From positions 123,949-187,948 of the forward strand of contig JAETQY010000002.1 in the NCBI GenBank assembly GCA_021770445.1: DNA of 64,000 bases, in the 5' to 3' direction. Of the stretch, positions 63,368 through 64,000 are shown one piece after another. Below the pieces are notes generated by a model. That model searched no databases. It worked only from the letters and a program-made list of their open reading frames with translations, and was not told the origin of the DNA. The number at the start of each line of letters is the position of its first letter. Positions within the stretch are counted from its first letter, which is position 1. This stretch comes from Bacillota bacterium. Its GTDB lineage: Bacteria > Bacillota > Clostridia > Oscillospirales > Oscillospiraceae. The position numbers were made by a program, and so were the translations under genes.

Positions 63368-63625
63368 TCACATGGACAGGGTCATGTCCTGCTGCTTCTC
63401 ATGGTCATCCGGTTTGTGACCCAGGGCAATTTTCTTCTCCCGCTCTTTGGAAAGAGCTTTGCGGTCGGTGTGCCCGCTTACCGGAGCAGCTGGGCGAGGG
63501 GCTTCAGCAGATTGTTCCATATGGCGGCCCCACTGTACCACATCACCCACAACCCCAGCGAGATCGGGACGACCCAGAGCCACGCCGGTCTGGGTCGGGG
63601 CAGCGTCACTTGAGACAAATGCCAC
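63368..63625 (-). CDS. Small ORF downstream of the relaxase start, possibly relaxase remnant
   Basis: 85 residues from a GTG at 63625 with no convincing ribosome-binding site; the frame is open upstream to the mobC stop. The chain (TGVALGRPDLAGVVGDVVQW in the middle; KALSKEREKKIALGHKPDDH near the end) has a basic, acidic-ended tail and no membrane segment. It overlaps the stub at 63606-63665 in another frame. It may be the 3' end of a shortened gene or an independent small mobilisation protein; I cannot decide. Confidence 0.45.
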   Translation of the reverse strand: MAFVSSDAAPTQTGVALGRPDLAGVVGDVVQWGRHMEQSAEAPRPAAPVSGHTDRKALSKEREKKIALGHKPDDHEKQQDMTLSM

Positions 63626-63665
63626 CGCCCTGAGCCTTGTTCTTGATTGCCGTAAACGTGGACAC
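63606..63665 (-). pseudogene. Relaxase 5' stub (frame broken)
   Basis: The GTG at 63665 overlaps the mobC stop by one base (TAGTG). The frame reads MSTFTAIKNKAQGGG, which to my knowledge is the start of a mobilisation relaxase family that begins M-TFTAIKNK, but it stops after 19 codons. No relaxase body (three-His metal site) is found between here and 63368, so the gene appears deleted internally. Confidence 0.5.
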
Positions 63666-63976
63666 TATCTCACCTCTTTTGTCAGGTGGCTGACCTGCCC
63701 GCAGAGCTTGGCGTATCCATTCACCAGATCATCTCCACGGAGGATTTTCAGCTTACCCATGTTGGCCAGGGTGGTGAGCTGATTAATGTTGCGGCCTTGA
63801 GCTTTCAGCTCGGAGAGGACTTCACCCAGACCGTCCACCCGGATGATTTCCTTGCCCAGACCGCAGATACACAGGTAGTCGGTGAGGGTCATGTTGGCGT
63901 CCTGAGCACGCTGTCGGAGCTGTTCTTTCACTTTCGGCGTCATCCTTACGGTGACGATCTTGGTTTTCCTCTGCAT
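63665..63976 (-). CDS. mobC: Mobilisation protein MobC (relaxosome accessory)
   Basis: 103 residues. An N-terminal ribbon-helix-helix (KIVTVRMTPKVKEQLRQRAQ, NMTLTDYLCICGLGKE) for oriT binding is followed by the MobC domain LSELKAQGRNINQLTTLANM, diagnostic of the family. AAAGGAATG lies upstream of the ATG. It normally helps a relaxase nick oriT; the relaxase start follows at its stop but is broken. oriT would be expected upstream, at or beyond the window edge. Confidence 0.85.
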   Translation of the reverse strand: MQRKTKIVTVRMTPKVKEQLRQRAQDANMTLTDYLCICGLGKEIIRVDGLGEVLSELKAQGRNINQLTTLANMGKLKILRGDDLVNGYAKLCGQVSHLTKEVR

Positions 63977-64000
63977 TGACGTTTCATTCCTTTCTACCCT

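Larger units (their letters stand above)
60113..64000. mobile_element. Integrated (mobilisable) element in spoVT, right part outside the window
   Basis: From the recombinase-spoVT junction to the window end all genes are of accessory type and on the minus strand: serine recombinase, RhuM, two small proteins, a relaxase-start remnant and MobC. This is the integrase-plus-mobilisation layout of an integrative mobilisable or conjugative element. Its other end lies beyond base 64000. The apparent damage to the relaxase suggests partial decay. Confidence 0.7.

Overview
The window comes from the chromosome of a GC-rich, endospore-forming Firmicute. It is most likely a member of the Clostridia, and an Oscillospiraceae-type (Flavonifractor/Pseudoflavonifractor-like) genome is my best guess. 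The evidence is the gene content: a PolC-type polymerase end, RNase M5, Mini-RNase III, RbgA, RqcH, Rex, an IspH-ribosomal protein S1 fusion, spoIIGA-sigE, gerW and a SpoVT C-terminal region. Base composition is high in G+C with TTG and GTG starts common, and most promoters are of the SigA type with 17-base spacing. No species can be named from the sequence alone.

Layout, 1-20 kb: the 3' end of polC; a HicA/DUF1902 toxin-antitoxin-like pair on the minus strand; an LtaS-like phosphoglycerol transferase; a BI-1 family membrane protein; an ECF sigma/anti-sigma pair (minus); ruvC-ruvA-DUF6054-ruvB; two small DUF genes and glmM; a SigH-like sigma factor with a zinc-ribbon protein; an Uma2 nuclease-fold gene convergent with a YoaK membrane protein; DUF1858; a flavodoxin-family protein; trmK-nif3; a polytopic membrane protein; rplS with a structured leader; and a TraX-family gene. 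19.5-30.5 kb: rbgA-rnhB-yraN, thrC with a phosphoesterase, and the protein quality-control block tig-clpP-clpX-lon, then engB. 30.5-43.6 kb: a small stand-alone RNA unit; scpA-scpB-DUF2953-gerW-dac-rluB (chromosome segregation, sporulation, cell wall); an RpiR regulator; an HI0933 flavoprotein; a divergent small gene/XRE pair; cmk-plsC-ispH/rpsA; and rqcH-mrnC (minus). 43.7-59.6 kb: comEC, holA, rnmV; a PadR/DUF2812 pair (minus); spoIIGA-sigE; rex with an SLH-domain protein; a tiny cysteine-rich peptide; tRNA-Arg(CCT); a LytTR/DUF3021/47-residue membrane protein operon; and a MarR-controlled two-gene ABC exporter (minus).

The last 4 kb are a mobile element that runs off the window end. A large serine recombinase gene reads in frame into what looks like the C-terminal five-sixths of the sporulation regulator SpoVT, without SpoVT's own AbrB-type DNA-binding start. 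The simplest reading is that the element integrated into the host spoVT gene, with the recombinase as the gene next to the attachment site. The element also carries a RhuM-family gene, MobC and what looks like a broken relaxase start. If it excises during sporulation it would be a skin-like intervening element. If it does not, this host has lost normal SpoVT. This is the most interesting part of the window.

Three dispersed repeat families lie between the housekeeping genes, and two of them supply the last codons of lon and rnmV. They are a short GTAGGGG-type palindrome, a hairpin with compensatory stem changes followed by an AAAAAGAACTTT tail, and a paired inverted TTCG-hairpin element.
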